Below the pieces are notes generated by a model. That model made no database searches. It was given only the letters and a program-made list of their open reading frames with translations, and was not told the DNA's origin. A stretch of 57,920 nucleotides of DNA. Origin: Streptomyces endocoffeicus. Lineage in GTDB: Bacteria; Actinomycetota; Actinomycetes; Streptomycetales; Streptomycetaceae. The position numbers were made by a program, and so were the translations under genes. This document shows, one piece after another, positions 24,176 through 33,748 of this stretch (its first letter is position 1; each line of letters begins with the position of its first letter). The stretch lies in contig NZ_JAERRG010000044.1 of the NCBI RefSeq assembly GCF_016741935.1, forward strand, positions 1 to 57,920, in the 5' to 3' direction.

Positions 24176-25504
24176 ATGCCCGCTCGACCCAGCCGCCGCA
24201 CCTTGCTCGCCGCAACCACCGCCCTGCCGGCGGCGGGTGCGCTGAGCGCCTGCTCCGGCGGCAGCAGCACTTCGGCCCGCACCGGCGGCGCCGTCCACAT
24301 CACCTTCTGGTCCGCGCTGCGTGGCAGCCAGCAGGTGGTCGATGCCTTCAACCGCACCCACGACCGCATCCAGGTCGACTTCCAGCAGATTCCCTCCGGC
24401 TTCCAGGGCGGCTTTGCCAAGCTGAGCAACGCCGCCCGCGCCGGCGACGCCCCCGACGTCGCCACCATCGATTACCCGCAGGTCCCCGGCTTCGCCATCG
24501 ACGGCGTCGCCCGCGACCTCACCGGCCTGATCAGCGACCGGCTGCGCCGCAAGCTGCTGCCGCAGGCGCTCGCCCTCACTACATTCGAAAAGCGCACGTT
24601 CGCCGTGCCGCTCGATGTCGAGCCGATGGTGCTGCACTACCGCACCGATCTGTTCGAAGAGTTCGGCCTGAAGGTGCCACGCACCTGGGAGGAGTTCGCG
24701 GCAACGGCCCGTACGGTGCGTCGCAAGTCCAAGGGCCGAAAGCTGGTGCTCTTCCCGACCGACGGCGCCATACAGTTCGCCGCCTACGCCTGGCAGGCCG
24801 ACGCCCAGTGGTTCGACACCCGCGACGGCGCCTGGAACGTCTCCCTCGCCGACGCCCCCACCCGCAAGGTCGCCGCGTACTGGCAGCGGATGCTCGACGA
24901 GGACCTGGTCTTCGCCAACGGCAGCGAGAGCAACCAGTACAAGGCCCAGGTCGGCAACGGCCTCGTGCTGACCCGGCTCACCGGCGCCTGGGACGCCGGC
25001 GCCCAGATGGCCGCCCACCCCGGCGACAAGGGCCGCTGGCGGGTCGCCCCGCTGCCGCAATGGGACCCGGAGAAGCCGGCCGTCGGCACCCACGGCGGCT
25101 CCACCTTCGCCGTTACCAAGGACAGCAGGCAACCCGAGGCCGCCATGGAGTTCATCGCCTGGCAGGTCTCCCACCCGGACGCGCTCAAGGCCCGCCTCTC
25201 CAGCGGCGCCAGCAGCCAGTATCCCGCCGCCACCGACCTGGTTCCCGTCGGCCGCGCCGCCTTCCCCCAGGCGTACTACCGCGGCCAGGACATCTACACC
25301 CTCTTCAACCAGGAAGCCGACAAGATCCGCAACGGCTGGCTCTGGGGCCCGCGCATGACCGCCACCCAGCGCATCATGCAGGACGGCTTCGCCAAGGCCG
25401 CCGGCGGCGCGGGCTCCCTCCTCGGCGCGGTACGCAACGCTCAGGACGGCACCATGCCGGACCTCAAGGCCCTCGGCCTGACCACCACCCAGCGCAGCTC
25501 GTAG
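24176..25504 (+). CDS. Extracellular sugar-binding lipoprotein of ABC importer 1
   Basis: 442 aa. The N-terminus has a twin-arginine motif (SRRTLLAAT) and lipobox LSAC, so it is an exported, lipid-anchored binding protein of the extracellular solute-binding family 1. ATG 24176 is chosen over 24155 because GGGAGG lies 6 nt upstream. It captures an oligosaccharide and delivers it to the permeases encoded at 25525 and 26490. Co-transcribed enzymes (2-hydroxyacid dehydrogenase, DUF2264) suggest a uronate-containing ligand (inference). Confidence 0.9.
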   Translation: MPARPSRRTLLAATTALPAAGALSACSGGSSTSARTGGAVHITFWSALRGSQQVVDAFNRTHDRIQVDFQQIPSGFQGGFAKLSNAARAGDAPDVATIDYPQVPGFAIDGVARDLTGLISDRLRRKLLPQALALTTFEKRTFAVPLDVEPMVLHYRTDLFEEFGLKVPRTWEEFAATARTVRRKSKGRKLVLFPTDGAIQFAAYAWQADAQWFDTRDGAWNVSLADAPTRKVAAYWQRMLDEDLVFANGSESNQYKAQVGNGLVLTRLTGAWDAGAQMAAHPGDKGRWRVAPLPQWDPEKPAVGTHGGSTFAVTKDSRQPEAAMEFIAWQVSHPDALKARLSSGASSQYPAATDLVPVGRAAFPQAYYRGQDIYTLFNQEADKIRNGWLWGPRMTATQRIMQDGFAKAAGGAGSLLGAVRNAQDGTMPDLKALGLTTTQRSS

Positions 25505-25524
25505 TGAAAGGCAGGTGACATCCG

Positions 25525-26493
25525 ATGACCACCACCGCCAGCCCGGCTCGTACGGCACCGGCGGCCGACGCCGCGCCCGCCCGGCGTGCCCGCGCGAGCG
25601 CGCGCCGCCGCGAAGGCGGGGCCTGCGCCGTGCTGATGGCGCCGTTCCTCGTCCTGCTCGCCGTCGTCTTCCTGATCCCGGTCGGCACCGCCGTCTGGCT
25701 GAGCTTCTTCAGCGACGACCAGCCCGGGCTCGGCTTCGGCCCGGAGCGCACCGTCTTCGTCGGCCTGCGCAGCTATGCCGCGGTGCTGACCGACCCGACC
25801 TTCCTCGGCGGGCTCGGTCTGGTGGCGCTGTTCTGCCTGGTCTACATCCCGCTGATGGTGCTTGGCGCCCTCGTCCTGGCGCTGCTGCTCGACTCCGGCG
25901 TCGTACGGCTGCGGGCCTCGGCGCAGCTGGCGCTGTATCTGCCGCACGCGGTGCCCGGCATCATCGCCGCGATCATCTGGCTGTACCTGTACACCCCGGG
26001 AATCAGCCCGGTGGTCGAGCTGCTCGCCAAGGGCGACATCCAGGTCGACTTCCTCGGTGTGCACACCGTGCTGCCGTCGGTCGTCAACATCGCGCTGTGG
26101 AGCAACCTCGGCTACAACATGGTGATCTTCTACGCCGCGCTGCAGGCGGTCCCGCGCGAGGTGATCGAGGCGTCGGTGGTCGACGGCGCCGGCTGGCTGC
26201 GCACCGCGCTGCAGGTCAAGACGCCGCTCGTGCGGTCCTCGACCGTGATGGTGGCGATGTTCACGCTGATCTGGGCGCTGCAGCTGTTCACCGAGCCGAT
26301 GCTGCTCAGCCAGTCCACGCCGATGATCAATTCGCGCTTCACGCCCAGCATGTACATCTACGACGCGGCCTTCACCCGCAACAACTACGGTCTGGCGGCC
26401 GCCGCCTCGGTGATCGTGCTGCTCTGCACCATCGCCCTGTCGTACGGCGTCACCCGCTGGACGAACCGCAGCCGCAAAGAGGCCCAGGGATGA
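25525..26493 (+). CDS. Sugar ABC transporter permease (MalF/UgpA type), importer 1
   Basis: 322 aa with six predicted membrane segments, starting at ~38 (AVLMAPFLVLLAVVFLIPVG). The EAA loop EVIEASVVDGAGWLRTALQV contacts the ATPase. An N-terminal Ala/Arg-rich tail precedes the first helix. It follows the binding protein by 20 nt; its stop overlaps the next start (ATGA). No ATPase gene is in this operon. Confidence 0.92.
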   Translation: MTTTASPARTAPAADAAPARRARASARRREGGACAVLMAPFLVLLAVVFLIPVGTAVWLSFFSDDQPGLGFGPERTVFVGLRSYAAVLTDPTFLGGLGLVALFCLVYIPLMVLGALVLALLLDSGVVRLRASAQLALYLPHAVPGIIAAIIWLYLYTPGISPVVELLAKGDIQVDFLGVHTVLPSVVNIALWSNLGYNMVIFYAALQAVPREVIEASVVDGAGWLRTALQVKTPLVRSSTVMVAMFTLIWALQLFTEPMLLSQSTPMINSRFTPSMYIYDAAFTRNNYGLAAAASVIVLLCTIALSYGVTRWTNRSRKEAQG

Positions 26494-27350
26494 GCGCCCG
26501 CACCGAGAACCTCCGCCCGCGGCTGCTCGGCCGCACTGCCGTCAACACCGTGGTCGGCATCGCTGTCCTCTACACCCTGCTGCCGGTGCTGTGGTTGCTG
26601 CTCGCGGCGTCCAAGGACCGCGACGCCCTCTTCAGCAGCAACATCCTCGACCTCAGCCACTTCTCATTCGGCCAGAACCTGAGCGACCTCTTCGCCATGG
26701 ACGGCGGGCTGTACGGCCGCTGGTACGTCAACAGCCTGCTGTACGCGGTGCTCGGCGCGGCGCTGAGCGCATTCATCAGCGTCGCTTGCGGCTACGCCTT
26801 CGACAAGTACCGCTTCAGGCACAAGGAGAAGGCCTTCGGCCTGGTGCTGGCCGCGGTCATGGTGCCGCAGACGGTCCTCGCCCTGCCGCTGTATCTGATG
26901 GCGTCGACGGTGGGGGCGGTCAACACCTTCTGGGCCGTCTTCATCCCGGTGCTCTTCAACCCCTTCGGGGTCTACCTCGGCCGGATCTTCAGCGAGGGGT
27001 ACGTACCCCGCGAGGTCCTCGAAGCCGCGCGAGTCGACGGCGCCGGCGAGCTGGCCACGTACGCGAATGTGTCGCTGCGGATGCTCGGCCCCGGCCTGGT
27101 CACGGTCTTCCTCTTCCAGCTGACCGCGATCTGGAACAACTTCTTCCTTCCCATGGTGATGCTGTCCGACCAGCACCTGTATCCACTCAGCCTGGGCCTG
27201 TACACCTGGAACAGCCAGGCCAACGTATCGCCCGAGTACTACCCCGTCGTCGTCATGGGTTCGCTGCTGGCGGTCCTGCCGCTGATCGCCGCCTTTGTGC
27301 TGCTGCAGCGGTTCTGGCGCTCGGGACTGACCGCAGGAGCCGTGAAGTGA
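26490..27350 (+). CDS. Sugar ABC transporter permease (MalG/UgpE type), importer 1
   Basis: 286 aa, six membrane segments, EAA loop EVLEAARVDGAGELATYANV. Partner of the preceding permease, with ATGA overlap. The ATG at 26490 is chosen because the longer in-frame ORF runs antiparallel to no ribosome site and through the upstream permease gene. Confidence 0.92.
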   Translation: MSARTENLRPRLLGRTAVNTVVGIAVLYTLLPVLWLLLAASKDRDALFSSNILDLSHFSFGQNLSDLFAMDGGLYGRWYVNSLLYAVLGAALSAFISVACGYAFDKYRFRHKEKAFGLVLAAVMVPQTVLALPLYLMASTVGAVNTFWAVFIPVLFNPFGVYLGRIFSEGYVPREVLEAARVDGAGELATYANVSLRMLGPGLVTVFLFQLTAIWNNFFLPMVMLSDQHLYPLSLGLYTWNSQANVSPEYYPVVVMGSLLAVLPLIAAFVLLQRFWRSGLTAGAVK

Positions 27351-27366
27351 GCGCAGGAGTCGTCAA

Positions 27367-28383
27367 GTGACACACCCGCACCATCCGAAGACCGCCCTCG
27401 CCATGGGGCCAGAAGCCGCCAAGGCCGTCCTTACCCCGCACACCCGCGCAACCTTCGCCGCCGTCTGCGACCTGCACGAAGGCCCCGTACTCGACGACTT
27501 CACCACCCCGTACGCACGCAAGGTGCTGGGCGACGCCGAGCTGCTCATCACCGGCTGGGGCTGCCCGCCCATCGACGCCAGGGTGCTCGCCTCCGCGCCC
27601 CGGCTGCGTGCCATCGTGCACACCGCCGGCAGCGTCCGCGGTCACACCACTGACGCCTGCTGGGAGCGGGGGATCGAGGTGTCCTCAGCGGCGGCTGCCA
27701 ACGCACTGCCGGTCGCGGAGTACGCCGTCGCGATGATCCTGCTCAGCGGCAAGCAGGTGCTGGAGCGGGCCAGGGACTTCAAGGCGGCGCGCACCTGGCA
27801 GGACCCGTTCGCCGTCCCGCAGTCGGTCGGCAACTACCGGCGCACGGTCGGCATCCTGTCCGCCTCTCTCATCGGCCACCGCACCATCGAGCTGCTGCGC
27901 CCGCACGACCTGCGGATTCTGCTGCACGATCCGTACGTGACCGAGGACGAGGCGCGGCAGCTGGGCGCCCGGCCCGTCGGCCTGCGGGAGCTGTTCGCGG
28001 AGAGCGACGTGGTCAGCGTGCACACGCCGCTGCTGCCGGCGACCCGCGGTCTGGTCGACCGTACGCTCCTCGATGCGATGCGCCCCGACGCGGTGCTGAT
28101 CAACACCGCCCGCGGCGCCGTCGTCGACCAGGAGGCCCTCACCGACGCGGCCACCGCGGGCCGGATCCGCGCCGTCCTGGACGTCACCGACCCGGAGGTG
28201 CTCCCGCCCGACCACCCGCTGTGGGACTGCGACAACGTCACCATCACCCCGCACCTGGCCGGCTCCCAGGGCAACGAGTGGGGCCGTCTTGCCGACCTCG
28301 CCGCCGGTGAGGTGGCCCGCTGGGCGGCGGGCGAGGGCTTCGATCACCCCGTACAACGCGAAAGGCTGGCCTACCTCGCATGA
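27367..28383 (+). CDS. D-isomer-specific 2-hydroxyacid dehydrogenase family protein (copy 1)
   Basis: 338 aa. Substrate-domain motif ELLITGWGCPPIDARVL; the active-site trio looks present: Arg in NTARGAVVD, an acidic residue in DVTDPEVLP, and His in ITPHLAGSQG. The nucleotide loop is GILSASLIGHRT rather than GxGxxG. GTG start with AGGAG upstream, 16 nt after the permease. It is a paralogue of 46169-47218, sharing the unusual WGCPP motif. It probably reduces or oxidises a sugar-acid intermediate in the cytoplasm. Confidence 0.85.
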   Translation: MTHPHHPKTALAMGPEAAKAVLTPHTRATFAAVCDLHEGPVLDDFTTPYARKVLGDAELLITGWGCPPIDARVLASAPRLRAIVHTAGSVRGHTTDACWERGIEVSSAAAANALPVAEYAVAMILLSGKQVLERARDFKAARTWQDPFAVPQSVGNYRRTVGILSASLIGHRTIELLRPHDLRILLHDPYVTEDEARQLGARPVGLRELFAESDVVSVHTPLLPATRGLVDRTLLDAMRPDAVLINTARGAVVDQEALTDAATAGRIRAVLDVTDPEVLPPDHPLWDCDNVTITPHLAGSQGNEWGRLADLAAGEVARWAAGEGFDHPVQRERLAYLA

Positions 28384-30254
28384 GCGACCACATACAACTC
28401 ACCGCGGACGACCGCGAGCTGAGCCCGCACACCGGCTACACCCGCGAGCACTGGGAGGCCGTGGCCGACGGGCTGCTGCGTGCGGCCTGGCGGTGGGCGA
28501 CGCCGCGCGGGGCGCTGCTCGACCTGCCGGGGCGGCCGTCGGGGTCTGGGGTGCGCTCGGACGGGATCGAGGGATACGCCCGTACGTTTCTCGCCGCCGC
28601 GTTCCGTACCGCGGGCGCGGGCGGGAAGGACCCGGACGGGATGCTGGAGCGGTACGCCGACGGGCTGGCCGCAGGGACCGCGACGCCCGGGCGTGACGAT
28701 GCCGAGTCGTGGCTGCCCATCCGCTCGGGCCAGCCGATGGTGGAGTCCGCGTCAGTGGCCCTCGGCCTGCGGCTGACCCGGCCGTGGCTGTGGGACCAGC
28801 TGGAGGAGGGCGTGCAGGACCGGGCCGAGGCGTGGCTGCGGGGGGCGCTGCGGCACGTACCGGCGCCGAACAACTGGTACTTCTTCCCGTACGCGGTGGC
28901 CGGATTCCTGGAGTCGGCCGGCCGCGGTGACGCGGAGACGGCGCGCGCCCGTGAGCGGGCGGAGGAACTGCTCGAGGGGTGGTATCGCGGCCAGGGCTGG
29001 TATGCGGACGGCGACGGGCGGGCCTTCGATCACTACAACGGGTGGGCGCTGCACCTGTATCCGGTGCTGGACGCCTTCCTGGCCGGGGATGCTGCCAGGC
29101 TGTCCCGGCACGGGGCGCGGCTGCGCGAGCACCTGGAAAGCTATGCGCTGCTCTTCGGCGGGGACGGGGCGCCGATCCACTTCGGCCGGTCGCTGACGTA
29201 TCGTTTCGCGGCGGGTGCGGCGGTGGGGCTGGGCGCGCTGACGGGGAACACGCCGCTGTCGGCGGGGGCTTCGCGGCGGCTGATCAGCGGCTGTCTGAAG
29301 CACTTCCTCGATCGCGGCGCGGTGGGTGCGGACGGGCTGCTGAGCCTGGGCTGGTACGGTCCGCACGCGGCCACGCTGCAGGCGTACTCGGGGCCGGCGT
29401 CCCCGTACTGGGCGTCGAAGGCATTTGTCTCGCTGCTGGCCCCGGCCGGGCATGAGCTGTGGACGGCGAGGGAGGAGCCGGCCCCGGTCGAGGCGGCGGA
29501 CCGCGCCTTGGCCCTCCCAGGTCCCGGCCTGCTGATCCACTCCACGCGGGCGGACGGGATCGTGCGGCTGCACAACCACGGCAGCGACCATGTGCCCCCG
29601 CACGAGGGGGAGTCGGCTGCGGCAGCCGACCCACATTACGGGCGGCTGGCGTACTCCACAGTGACCGGCCCGACCTCCGACGCCAACACGGCCGACAACC
29701 ACTTCGCCGTCGAGGTCGACGGCGTGCCGAGCGTCCGCCGCCGCATCCATCCCCTGGGCGCGGGCGACGGCGGCGGCTTCGGCTGGGCGGCGTCCTGGCA
29801 CCGCCCGGTGTTTGCGAGCGGCCCGGAGACGGTGCCCGGGTTGCGGGTGGAGAGTGTGACGGTCGTGCGCGGCCCATACGAGGTGCGGGTGCACCGGGTG
29901 GTGGGCGCCCCGCCGGGCGCGCGGGTGACGCTGACCGGCTGGGCGACGGGCCGGGAGGACGAACTGGCTACGGTGCTGGAGCCGTTGCTGGGGTGGAGCG
30001 AGCGGGGTGAGGTGCGGGCGCCCGAGGGCACGGCGTATACGCGGTGGGCGCGGATGCCGCGGCTGAGCGGTCCGGCGGAGGGCACGAAGGTGTTCGTGGC
30101 GCTGGCGGCGTTGAGCGGTGAGCCGGTGGAGGGTGCGGGGGTCGCCGGTGTGGACGAGGACGGCCGCAGTGTGGAGGTGCGCTGGAGTGGTGACGGCTCG
30201 GTCACCCGGATCGCCTTCGACCCCGTCGAGATCCGCGTGGTGGCCGTCCGATGA
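28380..30254 (+). CDS. DUF2264 (GH154-like) glycan-degrading enzyme, copy 1
   Basis: 624 aa, no signal peptide, so cytoplasmic. The N-terminal ~400 residues are the DUF2264 alpha/alpha-barrel: LPGRPSGSGVRSDGIEGYAR, NNWYFFPYAVAGFLESAG, GWYADGDGRAFDHYNGWALH, FGRSLTYRFAAGAAVGLGAL and LSLGWYGPHAATLQAYSGPA. A C-terminal beta-sandwich follows. The DUF2264 fold was assigned to glycoside hydrolase family GH154, with beta-glucuronidase activity reported as far as I recall. Start overlaps the dehydrogenase stop (ATGA). A second copy is at 53682. Confidence 0.82.
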   Translation: MSDHIQLTADDRELSPHTGYTREHWEAVADGLLRAAWRWATPRGALLDLPGRPSGSGVRSDGIEGYARTFLAAAFRTAGAGGKDPDGMLERYADGLAAGTATPGRDDAESWLPIRSGQPMVESASVALGLRLTRPWLWDQLEEGVQDRAEAWLRGALRHVPAPNNWYFFPYAVAGFLESAGRGDAETARARERAEELLEGWYRGQGWYADGDGRAFDHYNGWALHLYPVLDAFLAGDAARLSRHGARLREHLESYALLFGGDGAPIHFGRSLTYRFAAGAAVGLGALTGNTPLSAGASRRLISGCLKHFLDRGAVGADGLLSLGWYGPHAATLQAYSGPASPYWASKAFVSLLAPAGHELWTAREEPAPVEAADRALALPGPGLLIHSTRADGIVRLHNHGSDHVPPHEGESAAAADPHYGRLAYSTVTGPTSDANTADNHFAVEVDGVPSVRRRIHPLGAGDGGGFGWAASWHRPVFASGPETVPGLRVESVTVVRGPYEVRVHRVVGAPPGARVTLTGWATGREDELATVLEPLLGWSERGEVRAPEGTAYTRWARMPRLSGPAEGTKVFVALAALSGEPVEGAGVAGVDEDGRSVEVRWSGDGSVTRIAFDPVEIRVVAVR

Positions 30255-30380
30255 GGGCGAACCGGCATCGTCCTGAGCCGCTCTGCCCGAACTCCAGGCA
30301 TCGCAGCAGGTCACATCTGCCTCACAGAATTGGTTCCTTTCCCGGCGATGCAGGGCGCCCCCGACCTCGGTTCCACCCCT

Positions 30381-31327
30381 GGTAGACGTCCAACGCCGTG
30401 CCGCGGCCGCCTCACCCGTCGACGCCTCGCACGTCATCGTTACCAACCGTGCGAAACAGGCCCTGTTCAACACGTTCACGGCCCTGCTCAAGCCAGGGGA
30501 TGAAGCCCTGATCCCCGCGCCGTACTGGGTGCCCCGCCCGTCCTCGGTCCGACTCTCCCACGGCAGTCCGGTGATCACCCAGCCATACGTCGGCGCACTG
30601 AAGGTGACTCCGGACAACCTGGAGGCAGCTCGAACCCCGTCGACGCGGGCGATCCTGCCGTGCTCACCGAACAACCCCACCGGCCTGGTTCACGACCAGT
30701 CGGAGCTCCACACCATCGTGTCCTGGACCATGGAACACGACATCTGGATCATCTCCGACGAGACGTATGACGACCTCGACTTCCGGCCGGTTCCAGCGCC
30801 GGGCCAGGTCGAGCCTGGGGTGACCGACCGGCTTATCACGGTGGGCACCGTGTCCAAGTCCTACGCGATGACAGGCTGGCGGGTCGGCTGGAGGTCCGGC
30901 CCGGAAAAGGCCGTCGACGCCGCGACCGCCATCCAGTCCCACACGACCTCGAACGTCAGCCGTATCACCCAGGCAGCAGCCCGCGCCGCACTCAACGGAC
31001 CGGACGTCACCGCCGGCTTTCGACGTCGCCGTGGCAGACCGCCTGTTGAGCGCAGGCGTTATCACCGTGTCGTTCGGTGTTCCCGGACATCTACGGCTGA
31101 GCTTCGCTGTCGAACAGGAACAACTACGCCGCGGACTGTCGACCATGGCCAAGATCCTCAACGACTGGCGGATGATGTACTGCACTTACCGCCCAGGGCG
31201 TTACAACCTCGACGATCGCCACGCCCCAAAGTCCCCAGCGTTCATGACAGGAACGCTGCCCCCAAGGTGCCGGACGCCTGAGTCCAGATCCGTCGGCCAT
31301 CGCCCCGCTTCACATTCTCTGCGGTGA
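30381..31327 (+). pseudogene. Class I/II (aspartate-type) aminotransferase pseudogene
   Basis: The frame reads TNRAKQALFNTFTALLKPGD, ILPCSPNNPTGLV, IISDETYDDLDF, and the PLP lysine motif TVSKSYAMTGWRVGW, as in aspartate aminotransferases. The first ~90 residues are missing, there is no start codon, and near 31020 the frame shifts to continue as SFGVPGHLRLSFAVEQEQLR with part of the large domain lost. It is not related in function to the flanking sugar operons. Confidence 0.8.
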
Positions 31328-31502
31328 ACGTCGCCCGATGGCGCCTTCTGCCTCTTCCCCGACGTCGCCTGTCTCGGATCCCACGTCGACGTCGTCGGTG
31401 CGCTCATCGGCCAGGGCGTCGTGACGCGGATTGTCGCCCGCCCTGACCAACCTGCGCCTATTCCAACTCCTTCGCAGTCCCACAAACTAGAGAAGGACCA
31501 TC

Positions 31503-32813
31503 ATGTCCCCCTCCAGCATTGTCCGCACGCCAATGAACCGGCGCGGTTTCGTCAGCCTGGCCGGCTCGGCCGCTGCCGGCGTGGCCCTCACCGCGTGCGG
31601 GAGCAGTGGCTCGGGCTCCGCCAAGACGGTCACGATCGAGTATTGGCACCAGTTCTCCGCCGCCTATGGCGGAGCGGCGATGGAAAAGCTGATCGCGAAG
31701 TTCAACAAGCAGAACCCCGGCATCCATGTGGTCAGCAGCTACAAGGACGCGGCGACCCAGCCTCTGCAGTTGCTGCAGCCCACCTTCATCGGAGGGGCCA
31801 CCCCGCCCGATGTTGGCGCGATCTACTTCGGCAGCGAACTCCTCGGCTTCATGGCGAACAAGTTCCCCTACACCAGCGTCGACCAACTCGCCGACAAGTT
31901 CTCCGGTAAGGACTTCCTTGCGAAGATGCCGACCAATATGCTGCAGGCCGCGAAGGTCGGTTCGACCCAGGTCGGCCTGCCGCTGTACGCCGCGGTGCTG
32001 ATGGGCATCTATAACGTCGATGTCGTGCGCGGCGCCGGCGTCGACCCTGCGAGCCTGACCACCTGGGATCAGTGGCGGGCCGCAGCCAGGACGATCCGGC
32101 GGCGGACCGGCGCGCCCCCGCTGTGGATCCACCTCGACTCCACCGATAACTGGGGCTCCCAGACGCTCGTTGAGAGCAACGGCGGGCGCTTCGTCGAGTG
32201 CGGGCCCGATGGCGCCAAGGCCGCCATCGCCGGACCCGCCGGGGTAGAAGCGATAGAGATGTGGACCGGCCTTGTTCGCGATGGTCTCGCCAGTCCCTCC
32301 CGCTCGGCCGCTGCCCAGCAGGCGTTCATGGCTGGTCGGCTCCCGGTCGTGTTTACGACCCCGGGCTTGTACGGGACGTTCAAGTCTCAAGCGAAGTTCG
32401 AGATCGCCGGCACACCCGCCCCGTCGTTCGGATCGAAGCCGCAACGCCTGCCGATTGGCGGCAAGCTCATGGTCTGTTTCGCCCGTGACGAACGTAAGCA
32501 GGAGGCGTCGTGGCGGCTCATGCAGTTCCTGGCCTCACCCGAGAGCCAGGCGGCCCTTGACAAAGCGACGGGCTACCTCCCGGTCCGCCAGGACGTTCCG
32601 TCTCCCGCCGATGCATTCGGCAGGCTCGGCGTCAAGCAGGCCGCGTTCGCCGTGCCCCGCCAGGGCTTCCCCGGTCCGCAGGGCCCGCAGGCCGCGCAGG
32701 CGCTGTTCGACGGGATGGTCACGTTGTTGAACTCGCGCACCGAGGTCAAACCGGCGCTGGCCGGGATCGCCGCGAAGGTTGACGGCCTGGTCAAGGGACA
32801 GCCGTGCCGGTGA
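31503..32813 (+). CDS. Extracellular sugar-binding lipoprotein of ABC importer 2
   Basis: 436 aa. Twin-arginine-like NRRGFVSLAG and lipobox LTAC give an anchored binding protein of solute-binding family 1 (VTIEYWHQFSAAYGGAAMEK). GAAGGA precedes the ATG; an internal ATG 11 codons on is possible. It heads an operon with two permeases and a membrane dipeptidase. The ligand may therefore be an amide- or amino-acid-linked sugar (inference). Confidence 0.9.
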   Translation: MSPSSIVRTPMNRRGFVSLAGSAAAGVALTACGSSGSGSAKTVTIEYWHQFSAAYGGAAMEKLIAKFNKQNPGIHVVSSYKDAATQPLQLLQPTFIGGATPPDVGAIYFGSELLGFMANKFPYTSVDQLADKFSGKDFLAKMPTNMLQAAKVGSTQVGLPLYAAVLMGIYNVDVVRGAGVDPASLTTWDQWRAAARTIRRRTGAPPLWIHLDSTDNWGSQTLVESNGGRFVECGPDGAKAAIAGPAGVEAIEMWTGLVRDGLASPSRSAAAQQAFMAGRLPVVFTTPGLYGTFKSQAKFEIAGTPAPSFGSKPQRLPIGGKLMVCFARDERKQEASWRLMQFLASPESQAALDKATGYLPVRQDVPSPADAFGRLGVKQAAFAVPRQGFPGPQGPQAAQALFDGMVTLLNSRTEVKPALAGIAAKVDGLVKGQPCR

Positions 32814-33748
32814 CCGCCAAGGTGACCGCGCGGTCGAGCCGCACGCAGGTCATGCCCGGCCCGCGCCGCGTGCAGGCGTGGGCCCGGCTGCGGCCCTACG
32901 TCTGCACCGGCCCAGCCCTGGTGCTGCTGGTGCTGTTCCTGTTCGTGCCGCTGCTGCTGGTCGCGGTGCTGAGCCTGTTCGAATGGAATCTGATCTCGCC
33001 GACCCCGACCTGGGCCGGCCTGGACAACTACCGGTATCTGCTTACCCCGGAGTCCGGCACGCTGGTGGTGCAGAGCCTTCAGTACATGGGGTTGGCGGTG
33101 CTGGGCAGTTTCGTCCTGCCGATCGCGCTCGCGGTGCTCACCCGCTGGGTCGGACCGCGCAGCGCGACGTTCTATCAGGCGGTGCTGTTCACCCCGACGG
33201 TGATCGCGGCCGCCGTCGCCGGGCTGGTCTGGCAGTTCCTGTTGCTGCCCGATGCCGGGCCGGTCGATGCGGTCCTCAGGCACCTCGGGCTGGGATCGCA
33301 CGACTGGCTCAACTCGCCGCAGACCGCTCTTGTGGCGGTGAGCACCATCGCGACGTGGAAGTTCTTCGGGTTCAACTACGTGATCGCTCTCGCCGCAGTG
33401 TCGGCCGTGCCGGCTCCACAGCTGGAAGCCGCCCGGATCGACGGGGCCAACACGCTCCAGCTGGTGCGCTACGTGATGCTTCCAATCATGGCACCGACCA
33501 TCTTGTTCCTGTTGCTCACAACGGTGCTGCAGGCCCTGCCCAACGTCTTTGTTTTCATCCAAATCATCACTCAGGGCGGGCCCAGCGGCGCGTCGAACAA
33601 CGTGCTGTACGAGTCCTACCGCGACGCATTCCAGCAGCTCGCCGTCGGGCCCGGTGCGGCCGCCTCCGTCGCCCTGGTCGTGGCTCTCGCCGCAGCCGCG
33701 ATCTGGCAGTTCCGACTCCTCGACAGGCGCGTGCACTATGACCACTAG
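32804..33748 (+). CDS. Sugar ABC transporter permease (MalF/UgpA type), importer 2
   Basis: 314 aa, six membrane segments (first ~33-58, GPALVLLVLFLFVPLLLVAV), EAA loop QLEAARIDGANTLQLVRYVM. The GTG start overlaps the end of the binding protein gene (10 nt). No ATPase adjacent. Confidence 0.92.
   Translation: MPVTAKVTARSSRTQVMPGPRRVQAWARLRPYVCTGPALVLLVLFLFVPLLLVAVLSLFEWNLISPTPTWAGLDNYRYLLTPESGTLVVQSLQYMGLAVLGSFVLPIALAVLTRWVGPRSATFYQAVLFTPTVIAAAVAGLVWQFLLLPDAGPVDAVLRHLGLGSHDWLNSPQTALVAVSTIATWKFFGFNYVIALAAVSAVPAPQLEAARIDGANTLQLVRYVMLPIMAPTILFLLLTTVLQALPNVFVFIQIITQGGPSGASNNVLYESYRDAFQQLAVGPGAAASVALVVALAAAAIWQFRLLDRRVHYDH

Noticed and set aside
24125..25558. 477-codon minus-strand ORF opposite the binding protein gene
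   Set aside because: Low-complexity Gly/Val/Ala/Glu translation typical of antisense frames in high-GC DNA; the plus strand encodes a clear lipoprotein.
28752..30680. 642-codon minus-strand ORF opposite the DUF2264 gene
   Set aside because: Composition is Arg/Pro/Gln-rich with no domain; it is the mirror of a well-supported coding frame.
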